The position numbers and the translations under genes were made by a program. Below, piece by piece: positions 1 to 5,727 of a stretch of DNA of 5,848 bases. Origin of the DNA: Candidatus Planktophila sp. (GTDB lineage Bacteria; Actinomycetota; Actinomycetes; Nanopelagicales; Nanopelagicaceae); contig JAURJS010000054.1 of NCBI GenBank assembly GCA_030832135.1, forward strand, positions 1-5,848, given 5' to 3'. A model generated the notes under the pieces. It did not search any database. It had not been told where the DNA came from and worked only from the letters and a program-made list of their open reading frames with translations. How positions within the stretch are numbered: position 1 is the first letter of the stretch; each line of letters begins with the position of its first letter.

Positions 1-1
1 C

Positions 2-112
2 ACAGGTGCATTGAATCCATCCATCACCATCGCGAGCAGCCATGCTCTTAGAGTTCCATATTTGTCCACAGATGTCTCTTTCTATCCGCGTAAGGGCGTG
101 AATCAAATTTAG
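2..112 (+). CDS. Probable C-terminal end of an upstream gene (partial, unrecognised)
   Basis: The second forward frame is open from the left edge to a TAG at 110-112, giving 36 residues that end in STDVSFYPRKGVNQI. The stop lies only 9 nt before the ATG of the PKD protein, which has no promoter of its own that I can see, so this frame plausibly belongs to a preceding gene in the same operon. The residues alternate polar and hydrophobic in a beta-strand-like way but match no family I know. Thirty-six open codons can occur by chance. A competing minus-strand frame (GTG at 69 reading toward 1) also exists, so the call is tentative. Confidence 0.4.
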   Translation, partial: TGALNPSITIASSHALRVPYLSTDVSFYPRKGVNQI

Positions 113-121
113 CCTCCGCAG

Positions 122-898
122 ATGAAAGAGAGATTACTTATCACCATCGCACTCAGCTCGCTGATGGCCTGCTCATCTGTTGCTGCATCCGCTCAAGATT
201 GCATCGAGAAGGCATGTATTGAGGTCTATACCAAAGATGGTCATATCGTCATTGAGGGGCGTAAGGGCAGCGGGGCGACATCGACAAAGGTGGTCACACC
301 TTCGACAACAAAGCCATCAACAACAAAGCCATCAACAACAAAGGCACCAACACCAAAGCCGAAGGTGACGAAGAAGGTGGCTCCTCCGCTGCCAACGGTG
401 AAGACAACAAAGAAGCCGATAGTTAAGAAGGTGGCCAAAAAGCCAACACCAAAGTCGACCGCAAAGCAGATATCAAATGAGGCAACATCACTTCATGACA
501 CCTTGGTCGAATCTATTCCCACCGCAGGTATCTCCTATCAACCATCTTTCTCTCCTCTGGTAAATACACCGGTCTATTTCTGGTCTGACATTCCGACTGT
601 CGTCACCAAGAAAGTTGAGATTGTTGGCGAGCTAGTTGAGGTTCGCCTTCGACCCACATTTATCTGGCATTACGGCGATGGCGTCATCTATCTCACGCGC
701 AAGGTAGGCGCCGCCTTTCCTGAAGGGGAGATCCGCCATACCTATTCAAAGCCTGGCCATTACCTGATTGAGCTCATCACGCGTTGGGATGGCGAATTCA
801 CAGTCGATGGCATCTCTGCCCGAATTCCAGGAGAGATCACCACCGTCTCGGTCCTACCTATCACCGTTGTTACCGCCCCTATCCGATTTATGAATTGA
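122..898 (+). CDS. Secreted or surface protein with Thr/Lys/Pro linker and C-terminal PKD-like domain
   Basis: This 258-residue protein has an export signal: basic MKER, a hydrophobic stretch (residues 5-16), then either a lipobox-like LMAC with Cys17 or a signal peptidase I site ASA (22-24). After a short segment with Cys27 and Cys32 comes a low-complexity linker rich in Thr, Lys and Pro (about 56-115), including tandem PSTTK units. The C-terminal part (about 168-250) has the PKD signature: FIWHYGDG at 180-187, then HTYSKPGHY at 206-214 and a WDGEF strand. PKD folds are extracellular beta-sandwiches used for surface adhesion or as spacers; the exact function here is unknown. The ATG at 122 is chosen because it begins a proper signal peptide, although no good Shine-Dalgarno precedes it. 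It lies 9 nt after an upstream stop and 6 nt before the DUF4192 gene. Similar secreted PKD proteins of unknown role occur in other Actinobacteria (from memory). Confidence 0.8.
   Translation: MKERLLITIALSSLMACSSVAASAQDCIEKACIEVYTKDGHIVIEGRKGSGATSTKVVTPSTTKPSTTKPSTTKAPTPKPKVTKKVAPPLPTVKTTKKPIVKKVAKKPTPKSTAKQISNEATSLHDTLVESIPTAGISYQPSFSPLVNTPVYFWSDIPTVVTKKVEIVGELVEVRLRPTFIWHYGDGVIYLTRKVGAAFPEGEIRHTYSKPGHYLIELITRWDGEFTVDGISARIPGEITTVSVLPITVVTAPIRFMN
299..358 (+). repeat. Four in-frame 15-nt repeats encoding P-S-T-T-K-type units
   Basis: Units lie at 299-313, 314-328, 329-343 and 344-358. The second and third are identical (ccatcaacaacaaag), the first differs at two bases, and the fourth is degenerate and encodes APTPK. 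Each is a multiple of three, so gain or loss of a unit would lengthen or shorten the Thr/Lys/Pro linker without breaking the frame. They sit between the signal peptide and the PKD domain. Confidence 0.85.
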
Positions 899-904
899 GA
901 ATAA

Positions 905-1903
905 ATGCCCACTCTTACATCTGCCCACGATCTCATTACCGCCATCCCATTTCTTATTGGCTTTCATCCCACAGATTCAATCGTCCTCATATCGATCAAG
1001 GATGAGGCGATCGGGCTTGCGATGCGCATTGATCTTCCGCAATCTCTGCGAAGCGATGAGATTGATTTACTTGCCCATCATTTCTTACGAGAGGAGGCAG
1101 ATGCAGCGCTCTTGGTTGCCTATATGCCAGAAGATCGCGATGATGGTGATTCACTTCTTATCTGCCTCGGCGCTGGGTTGATTAAGAGCGGTATTCATAT
1201 CCAAGAATCGCTAGTAGTCCGTGGTGGTCGCTATCGCTCAATTATCTGCCGCGATGAAACATGTTGCTCTTCTCTTGGGGAGAAGCTGCCAGATATTGAG
1301 AGCACGGAGATAGCAGTTGAGCATGTAGTTGCAGGAATTCCAATGCCCTATGCAAATATCGAGGAGTTAAGAGAGAGCTTGGCCGCTGATTCACAATCTC
1401 ACGATGGGCAGTGGTTAGAGCTCATTGCGCAGTTCCATATCGATGACGAAAGTGAGAGTCTGCAAGAGCTACGTCGAGATGGCATTGAGACGATGGATTT
1501 ACTCTTCGATGATTTTCGTATGGGGCGTGGGGCAAGTGAGCGGGTTCTTGTTGCGCGCATGATCGGTCGGATGAGCGATGTTCAGGTCAGGGATTACGCC
1601 TTAGGTGTGCATAGCGAAGATACCTTCGATATCTACTTCACGATGTGGCGAGAGCTACTCCGCCTAGCACCGCGTGGATATGTTGCACCGATTGCCTGCA
1701 TCGTCGCTGCCATGTCCTATGAGAGCGGTGATGGCGCTCTTGCTCAGAAAGCCCTTGATCGCGCATTTGGCGATGATGAGAGCTATCCACTCGCCGGGTT
1801 ACTTCGCCGGGTCTTTAATGCAGGGTGGCCGCCAGAGTCCTTTGCTCAGATGCGGCGCGAACTCCACCCGAAGGTCATCGATGCAATCTTTGACGGTCAA
1901 TGA
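905..1903 (+). CDS. DUF4192 domain-containing protein
   Basis: This 332-residue protein of unknown function belongs to DUF4192 (Pfam PF13830), found almost only in Actinobacteria. The family's N-terminal signature is clear: a TSAHDLITAIPFLIGFHPTD stretch at residues 5-24, followed by SIVLISIKD, matching the usual 'dLlaavPalLGf.PadSlV' pattern. The C-terminal hallmark is also present at about 257-312: a helical repeat with APIACIVAAMSYESGDGALA, then ALDRAF and LAGLLRRVF, resembling a TPR-like pair of helices. Length is normal for the family. There is no signal peptide or membrane segment, so it is probably cytoplasmic. The ATG at 905 lies 6 nt after the PKD gene's TGA; only a weak GAGA precedes it, so translation may be coupled. 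I recall DUF4192 genes lying near principal sigma factor genes in several actinobacteria, which this window agrees with. No function should be assumed. Confidence 0.88.
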   Translation: MPTLTSAHDLITAIPFLIGFHPTDSIVLISIKDEAIGLAMRIDLPQSLRSDEIDLLAHHFLREEADAALLVAYMPEDRDDGDSLLICLGAGLIKSGIHIQESLVVRGGRYRSIICRDETCCSSLGEKLPDIESTEIAVEHVVAGIPMPYANIEELRESLAADSQSHDGQWLELIAQFHIDDESESLQELRRDGIETMDLLFDDFRMGRGASERVLVARMIGRMSDVQVRDYALGVHSEDTFDIYFTMWRELLRLAPRGYVAPIACIVAAMSYESGDGALAQKALDRAFGDDESYPLAGLLRRVFNAGWPPESFAQMRRELHPKVIDAIFDGQ

Positions 1904-1932
1904 AGCGATAGTGCGTACTCGTTGAGATGGGT

Positions 1933-1938
1933 TAGAAT
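1933..1938 (+). promoter_or_regulatory. Putative -10 element for the metX riboswitch transcript
   Basis: TAGAAT fits the actinobacterial TANNNT -10 pattern. It ends 7 nt before the first base of riboswitch helix P1 (1946), so transcription would start almost exactly at the aptamer. No convincing -35 lies 16-18 nt upstream. A TTGAGA at 1922-1927 is too close to serve this -10. The position relative to the aptamer is the best support. Confidence 0.5.
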
Positions 1939-1945
1939 TGGGGCA

Positions 1946-2053
1946 GGTCATGAGTTTCGACATCAAGCCCCGGCTAGTCGAGCGGCAACCCTCCACCGCG
2001 GTGGGGTGCTCCGGGTGACGACCAGGTAGACGTTTCAATGTCTGCAAGTGCGT
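1946..2053 (+). promoter_or_regulatory. SAM-IV riboswitch (S-adenosylmethionine aptamer) controlling metX
   Basis: The leader closely follows the SAM-IV class as I remember it from mycobacteria: GGTCATGAG, then TCAAGCCCCGGC, CGGCAACCCTCCA, CCGCGGTGGGGTGC and CCGGGTGA, ending in GACCAGG. P1 pairs GGTC (1946-1949) with GACC (2020-2023). P2 pairs TCGAC (1957-1961) with GTCGA (1977-1981). P3 contains CCAC/GTGG (1993-1996 with 2001-2004). An inner pseudoknot pairs CCCGG (1969-1973) with CCGGG (2011-2015). A 3' hairpin (2028-2033 with 2038-2043) and a GCAAGTGCG tail (2044-2052) match the 3' part of the class; TGCG (2049-2052) can pair with the P3 loop CGCG (1997-2000). SAM binding should lower metX expression. 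No U-tract terminator follows, so translational control is inferred. P1 has an A-C mismatch (1950/2019). Confidence 0.93.
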
Positions 2054-2056
2054 GAA

Positions 2057-2061
2057 GGAAG
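2057..2061 (+). promoter_or_regulatory. metX ribosome binding site (decides the start codon)
   Basis: GGAAG, within the purine run GAAGGAAG (2054-2061), lies 7 nt upstream of the ATG at 2069, an ideal spacing. The in-frame GTG at 2048 has no such signal and falls inside the riboswitch 3' tail, so the ATG is the start. The site begins only 4 nt after the riboswitch's last recognisable element, which makes its exposure likely to depend on aptamer folding. Confidence 0.85.
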
Positions 2062-2068
2062 TTTTCTA

Positions 2069-3169
2069 ATGAGTAGAGAGATCAGCCATGAAGTCACTGG
2101 CGCCTGGCTTGAAGGCGATGAGCCAGGAGAGCGTAAGTTTGTAAAGATCGGTTTTCTCCTTCTCGAAAATGGAGAGGTACTGCCAGATATCACCATCGCC
2201 TATCAATCGTGGGGCACGCTCAACGAAGCTAAAGACAATGCCATTTTGATCAACCATGCAATGACTGGCTGGTCCGATGTTCCTGGTTGGTGGCCACAGA
2301 TGGTGGGGCCTGGACTGCCATTCGATACCGATAAATATTTCATCATCTGTCCTAATGTGATTGGTGGATGTCAGGGATCGACTGGCCCTTCAAGTATTGC
2401 GCCAGATGGAAAGCGTTATGGTTCACGATTTCCAATCATCAGTATCCGAGATATGGTCAACGCCGAAGTTGCATTTAGCGATGCGCTGGGAATTGATAAG
2501 TACTTACTATCTGTGGGGCCATCGCTTGGAGGAATGCGCGCACTGGAGTGGGCGATTCAACTGCCACATCGCGTCGGCGCAATCTGCACCATCGGCTCTT
2601 CCGCTGTGGCAACAGGAGATCAGATTGGTACCGCTGCGATTCAAATTCGCGCCATCAAATCAGATCCTTACTTCAATAAAGGCGATTACTACGAGCTAGA
2701 GCGCGGACCTGTTGAGGGCATGGGAATTGCTCGAAGAATTGCTCATCTGACCTATCGCACAGAGTCAGAGATGGATGTGCGCTTTGGTCGCCAATTGCAG
2801 GGAGATGAGACCGGGCGTTATGCCGTGGAGTCATACCTCGACCACCAGGCAGATAAGCTCGCCAAGCGCTTTGATGCCAATACCTATATCGCCCTGACCG
2901 ATGCGATGAACTCCCATGATGTGGGCCGTGATCGTGGGGGAGTCGTGGAGGCGCTCCAATCCATCACCGTCCCCGTTGTGGTCGTCTCCATCGATACCGA
3001 CCGCCTCTTCCCACCTCGACTTCAGGTTGAGATATCTGAGCTCGTTCCAACTGCGCAGCCGCTGATTTCCATCAATTCCGACTTTGGCCACGATGGATTC
3101 TTAGTTGAGGCTGAATCTGTCGGCGCTGCAATCCGCCACGCCCTCGACATTGCCGAAAAATCACGCTGA
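2069..3169 (+). CDS. metX: Homoserine O-acetyltransferase MetX
   Basis: This 366-residue enzyme of the alpha/beta-hydrolase fold transfers an acetyl group from acetyl-CoA to L-homoserine (EC 2.3.1.31), the activating step of methionine synthesis by direct sulfhydrylation or transsulfuration. The family signatures are all present: HAMTG near residue 65, NVIGGCQGSTGPSS with GSRFPIISIRDMV, and the nucleophile elbow GPSLGGMRALEW with Ser152. The triad is completed by Asp311 in DTDRLFPP and His341 in GHDGFL. The elbow usually reads GGSMGG and the His motif GHDAFL, so both carry mild substitutions. Length is normal. The start is ATG 2069, set by GGAAG at 2057-2061. Expression should fall when SAM is high, through the SAM-IV riboswitch upstream. 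No metY/metB partner is in the window. Some MetX-family members use succinyl-CoA or serine; the actinobacterial context favours acetyl-CoA and homoserine, but that is inferred. Confidence 0.93.
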   Translation: MSREISHEVTGAWLEGDEPGERKFVKIGFLLLENGEVLPDITIAYQSWGTLNEAKDNAILINHAMTGWSDVPGWWPQMVGPGLPFDTDKYFIICPNVIGGCQGSTGPSSIAPDGKRYGSRFPIISIRDMVNAEVAFSDALGIDKYLLSVGPSLGGMRALEWAIQLPHRVGAICTIGSSAVATGDQIGTAAIQIRAIKSDPYFNKGDYYELERGPVEGMGIARRIAHLTYRTESEMDVRFGRQLQGDETGRYAVESYLDHQADKLAKRFDANTYIALTDAMNSHDVGRDRGGVVEALQSITVPVVVVSIDTDRLFPPRLQVEISELVPTAQPLISINSDFGHDGFLVEAESVGAAIRHALDIAEKSR

Positions 3170-3194
3170 ATAGCCGCTTTTCTCTGGGTATAAT
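3166..3194 (+). promoter_or_regulatory. Promoter of the principal sigma factor gene
   Basis: A perfect TATAAT lies at 3189-3194, with a weak -35 candidate CTGAAT (3166-3171) 17 nt upstream. The -35 overlaps the metX stop codon. Transcription would begin near 3201 and leave a leader of about 60 nt. A consensus -10 suits a housekeeping gene read by its own product, as expected for autoregulated principal sigma factors. Confidence 0.7.
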
Positions 3195-3205
3195 ATGCCT
3201 ATCAC

Positions 3206-3246
3206 TTCGAGCAGTTCGAGATAGAAAGTCTCGAGATTAGTTCGAA
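3206..3246 (+). repeat. Cluster of TCGA-centred repeats in the sigma factor 5' leader
   Basis: TTCGAG occurs at 3206-3211 and 3215-3220, CTCGAG at 3230-3235 and TTCGAA at 3241-3246. TCGAGA (3216-3221) and TCTCGA (3229-3234) can form a 6-bp hairpin with a 7-nt loop. The last two hexamers are perfect palindromes. The cluster sits between the predicted transcription start and the ribosome binding site, so it could act as an RNA structure or a protein-binding site. No known operator is recognised. Confidence 0.55.
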
Positions 3247-3252
3247 AAAACC

Positions 3253-3258
3253 AAAGGA
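3253..3258 (+). promoter_or_regulatory. Ribosome binding site of the sigma factor gene (supports the GTG start)
   Basis: AAAGGA lies 5 nt before the GTG at 3264. There is no in-frame ATG until residue 279, and the encoded [10 protein letters not shown] leads directly into the Lys/Ala tail, so this GTG is the most credible start. Confidence 0.75.
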
Positions 3259-3263
3259 CAATT

Positions 3264-5288
3264 GTGGCTGTATTTAGTGCGCTCAAAAACAAGGCAACAG
3301 CGAAGAAGACTGTTGCTAAGAAGGCAACTCCTGCGAAGAAAGCTGCACCGGCTAAGAAAGCGGTAGCGAAGAAGGCAGCGCCAGTAAAGAAGGCCGTGGC
3401 GAAGAAGGCAGCGCCAGTAAAGAAGGCTGTTGCAAAGAAAGTTGCTCCGGTAAAGAAGGCAGCGCCAGTAAAGAAGGCCGCGCCTATTAAGCAGGTTGCC
3501 GCCAAGCCGGTCAAGATTGAGCTAAAGAAAGATCTCAACGTTAAAGAAGTCCAGCAACTCGTAGATTTAAAGAGCGCCGTTGATCGCCAGAAGGAAATTC
3601 TGGTAACTCTCGAAGCTGCAGGAATCACAAATATCAACAAGATTGTAAAGAAGGAGTTCCAGCCTCTCGTCCTTGAGGCACGTGCGCTCGCTCTCTCAAT
3701 TCCAGTTGATACAGAGAAGGCTCGCAAAGCTGGTCTCGGTGGACCAAACCGCATTCTCTCAAAGGCACAACTTGCGCTGATAGCTCCAGCGCCAGAACCT
3801 GTGAAGGAAGCTGAAGCGCCTGCAGCAAAGGTTGAGAAGGCAGTCGTTCTCGATGAAGATGGCAATGAGATCGTTGTCGAAGAAGTTGAGATTGAAGATG
3901 TAGATGCCCTTATTGCTGAGGCAGCTGAGATTATCGATGCTGAAGCAGATGGATCGAAGACTCGCGTTGTCGATGTCACGGAAGAGAAGAGCAAGTTTGA
4001 AGAAGGTTCATTCCTCCTCCTTGACTCTGAATCAGATGATGATGAAGAAGATAAGAATGAGCGCGAGAAGCATAAGAAGGACCTCAAGAATATTCACATG
4101 ATCATCGAGGCGATCAATGGCAAGAGCCATGGACGCGAAGTTGCTGCAAAGCACAATATTGATCAGGCAGAGGCGAAGGCTCTTACCTTCAAGCAGATCC
4201 AGCAGATGTTTGCGATGAATACCTTCACTGATAAGTCAGCGAAGATCATCACTGAATCCGTTAATCAGGGCTACCTCAAGAACCTCGAAGATTTGCTCTA
4301 CTTCTTCAATGAACAGGCTCGCTTCGTGCAGACTGAAATCAAACGCCTCCCACCAGAGCAGACCGTTCTCACAGCTGGTGCGACAGCTGACCCAGTTAAG
4401 GATTACCTCAAGCAGATTGGTCGCGTTGCCCTCCTTAATGCAGAGCTCGAGGTTGAACTTGCTACACGCGTTGAAGCTGGTCTCTTTGCAGAAGAGAAGC
4501 TCCTTAACGATAAGAAGCTTGATAAGAAGCTCAAGCGCGAGCTCGAGTGGATTGTTGAAGATGGAAAGCGCGCTAAGAACCACCTGTTGGAGGCGAACCT
4601 TCGTCTCGTGGTCTCACTTGCTAAGCGTTATACAGGTCGTGGAATGTTGTTCTTGGACTTGATCCAGGAAGGTAACCTCGGTTTGATCCGTGCCGTTGAG
4701 AAGTTCGACTACACAAAGGGTTACAAGTTCTCAACCTATGCGACATGGTGGATTCGCCAAGCGATTACACGTGCGATGGCTGACCAGGCTCGCACAATCC
4801 GTATTCCTGTTCACATGGTTGAAGTTATTAACAAGCTCGCTCGCGTGCAGCGCCAGATGCTTCAAGATCTCGGTCGCGAACCGACCCCAGAAGAGCTCGC
4901 CAAGGAACTTGATATGACACCTGAGAAGGTTGTCGAAGTTCAGAAGTATGGCCGTGAGCCAATCTCACTCCACACGCCACTTGGTGAAGAGGGAGATTCG
5001 GAGTTCGGTGATCTCATTGAAGATTCAGAGGCGATCAAGCCTGAAGAGTCAGTGACATTTACGATCTTGCAGGAGCAGTTGATGCAGGTTCTCGGTGGGC
5101 TTACCAACCGTGAAGCAGATGTCATTAAGGCTCGTTACGGACTCACTGATGGACAGCCAAAGACACTTGATGAGATCGGAAAGGTTCACGGTGTTACACG
5201 TGAACGTATTCGCCAGATTGAATCAAAGACAATGTCGAAGCTTCGTCACCCATCACGTTCGCAGGCACTTCGCGATTACCTCGACTAA
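3264..5288 (+). CDS. rpoD: Principal (group 1) RNA polymerase sigma factor, RpoD/SigA/HrdB type, with enlarged N-terminal half
   Basis: This 674-residue protein directs RNA polymerase to housekeeping promoters. Residues 1-90 are a Lys/Ala/Pro tail like histone H1. Residues 91-172 look helical and are unfamiliar. About 173-262 is an acidic linker ending in [15 protein letters not shown]. Residues 264-368 form a second helical segment not expected here. The conserved core follows: region 1.2 from [11 protein letters not shown] (376), region 2 from [16 protein letters not shown] (445) through FSTYATWW (489-496), region 3 from [16 protein letters not shown] (510), the 3.2 finger [11 protein letters not shown] (577-587), and region 4 with helix-turn-helix [20 protein letters not shown] (634-653), ending SQALRDYLD as in HrdB. 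The core is near-identical to actinobacterial SigA/HrdB, so it is group 1. The length exceeds Mycobacterium SigA (about 530). It has its own TATAAT promoter and shares a terminator with a CDGSH gene 9 nt downstream. Confidence 0.97.
   Translation: MAVFSALKNKATAKKTVAKKATPAKKAAPAKKAVAKKAAPVKKAVAKKAAPVKKAVAKKVAPVKKAAPVKKAAPIKQVAAKPVKIELKKDLNVKEVQQLVDLKSAVDRQKEILVTLEAAGITNINKIVKKEFQPLVLEARALALSIPVDTEKARKAGLGGPNRILSKAQLALIAPAPEPVKEAEAPAAKVEKAVVLDEDGNEIVVEEVEIEDVDALIAEAAEIIDAEADGSKTRVVDVTEEKSKFEEGSFLLLDSESDDDEEDKNEREKHKKDLKNIHMIIEAINGKSHGREVAAKHNIDQAEAKALTFKQIQQMFAMNTFTDKSAKIITESVNQGYLKNLEDLLYFFNEQARFVQTEIKRLPPEQTVLTAGATADPVKDYLKQIGRVALLNAELEVELATRVEAGLFAEEKLLNDKKLDKKLKRELEWIVEDGKRAKNHLLEANLRLVVSLAKRYTGRGMLFLDLIQEGNLGLIRAVEKFDYTKGYKFSTYATWWIRQAITRAMADQARTIRIPVHMVEVINKLARVQRQMLQDLGREPTPEELAKELDMTPEKVVEVQKYGREPISLHTPLGEEGDSEFGDLIEDSEAIKPEESVTFTILQEQLMQVLGGLTNREADVIKARYGLTDGQPKTLDEIGKVHGVTRERIRQIESKTMSKLRHPSRSQALRDYLD
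3354..3478 (+). repeat. Tandem 33-nt repeats encoding the Lys/Ala tail of the sigma factor
   Basis: Three 33-nt units (3354-3386, 3387-3419, 3420-3452) encode [22 protein letters not shown] and [11 protein letters not shown], followed by half-units KKAAPV and KKAAPI. A 26-nt block is exactly repeated at 3369, 3402 and 3453. This level of nucleotide identity suggests recent duplication or gene conversion, and the unit size keeps the frame. The peptide resembles the basic tails of histone H1 and of actinobacterial HU proteins. Confidence 0.9.
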
Positions 5289-5297
5289 ACCATAACT

Positions 5298-5492
5298 ATG
5301 TCTGAGAATGTGAAGGCTTTCGTCAATCCCAAGAGTGGGTCGATTCGCATTACCGGCACTGTGGAGTTTGTGGATGCAGATGGCAATGTCACAAGCACAG
5401 TCGAAAACCCTAAGTTCTGTGGATGCGGCCACTCAGAAGAGAAGCCGTTCTGCGATGGCGCACATAAGGAATTCACTCAAAAGCGAGAATAA
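5298..5492 (+). CDS. Small CDGSH iron-sulfur domain protein
   Basis: This 64-residue protein carries a complete CDGSH motif, CGCGHSEEKPFCDGAH, at residues 41-56. The expected [2Fe-2S] ligands are Cys41, Cys43, Cys52 and His56; the fifth motif position is Ala55, which is common in bacterial members. There is one motif, no signal peptide and no membrane segment, so it is likely a soluble cytoplasmic protein that may dimerise as single-CDGSH proteins do. Such proteins are linked to electron transfer, cluster transfer or redox sensing, and the role here is unknown. The ATG lies 9 nt after the sigma factor stop with no visible Shine-Dalgarno, which suggests translational coupling to the sigma gene. 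A Rho-independent terminator follows 2 nt after its stop codon, so the two genes very likely share one mRNA. Confidence 0.93.
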   Translation: MSENVKAFVNPKSGSIRITGTVEFVDADGNVTSTVENPKFCGCGHSEEKPFCDGAHKEFTQKRE

Positions 5493-5494
5493 AG

Positions 5495-5525
5495 AAAACC
5501 ACCTAGATCATGTAGGTGGTTTTTT
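5495..5525 (+). terminator. Rho-independent terminator ending the sigma factor-CDGSH unit
   Basis: ACCACCTA (5498-5505) pairs perfectly with TAGGTGGT (5513-5520) around a 7-nt loop. The stem extends by A-T pairs to 5495/5523, and the T run 5520-5525 follows. It starts right after the CDGSH stop codon. The A-rich 5' side also gives it the form of a possible bidirectional terminator. Confidence 0.93.
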
Positions 5526-5727
5526 ATATATGCATAATCTACTCAATGTAGTTTGTTGTGACAATCAGATCAGGATTTATCTATCTACGGACAGAGCTGG
5601 CGATATCTTCAGCATTCTTTATATTAGGAACTATTGTCACGGCACCAACTGCCAATATGGGTTTCTCAAAATGAAATGGCTAATAACCCTAGTACCCACC
5701 GTGGTAAGTCGATTGATATGATGAAGC
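5526..5727. other. AT-rich intergenic stretch without a supportable gene
   Basis: After the terminator the sequence becomes more AT-rich (16 G or C in the 60 bases from 5521). I see no credible coding frame on either strand and no tRNA or repeat. TTGTCA (5634-5639) resembles a -35 but has no good partner. TATGAT (5717-5722) is a fair -10 directly before the next frame. Confidence 0.5.
5717..5722 (+). promoter_or_regulatory. Possible -10 element for a leaderless transcript
   Basis: TATGAT matches TATAAT at five of six positions and ends 5 nt before the ATG at 5728. If used, the mRNA would start at or beside the start codon, as in leaderless actinobacterial genes, which would explain the missing Shine-Dalgarno. 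No -35 is evident. Confidence 0.35.

Noticed and set aside
1..69. A minus-strand frame from GTG at 69 running off the left edge (DKYGTLRAWLLAMVMDG), with a purine-rich stretch upstream.
   Set aside because: It is plausible but only 23 codons long and overlaps the forward frame 2-112, whose stop fits operon spacing with the next gene. Neither can be proven; the forward one is slightly better supported.
1922..1927. TTGAGA as a -35 element for metX.
   Set aside because: It is only 5 nt before the TAGAAT -10, and no -10 lies 16-18 nt downstream except within the aptamer.
1904..1945. A terminator after the DUF4192 gene.
   Set aside because: No inverted repeat followed by a T run is present, so some read-through from the upstream unit into the riboswitch is possible.
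2024..2068. An intrinsic transcription terminator in the metX leader.
   Set aside because: The hairpin at 2028-2043 is short and is followed by GCAAGTGCG, not a T run. It fits better as the 3' helix of the SAM-IV fold.
3161..4087. A 308-codon open frame on the minus strand opposite the sigma factor N-terminal half.
   Set aside because: It is the antisense image of the repetitive Lys/Ala coding: its GAAFF/ATAF repeats mirror the AAG/GCx codons. The forward strand carries an unmistakable sigma factor, promoter and ribosome site.
5335..5721. A 128-codon forward frame overlapping the CDGSH gene and terminator.
   Set aside because: It reads through the CDGSH gene in another frame and straight through the terminator, with no ribosome site and no recognisable domain.
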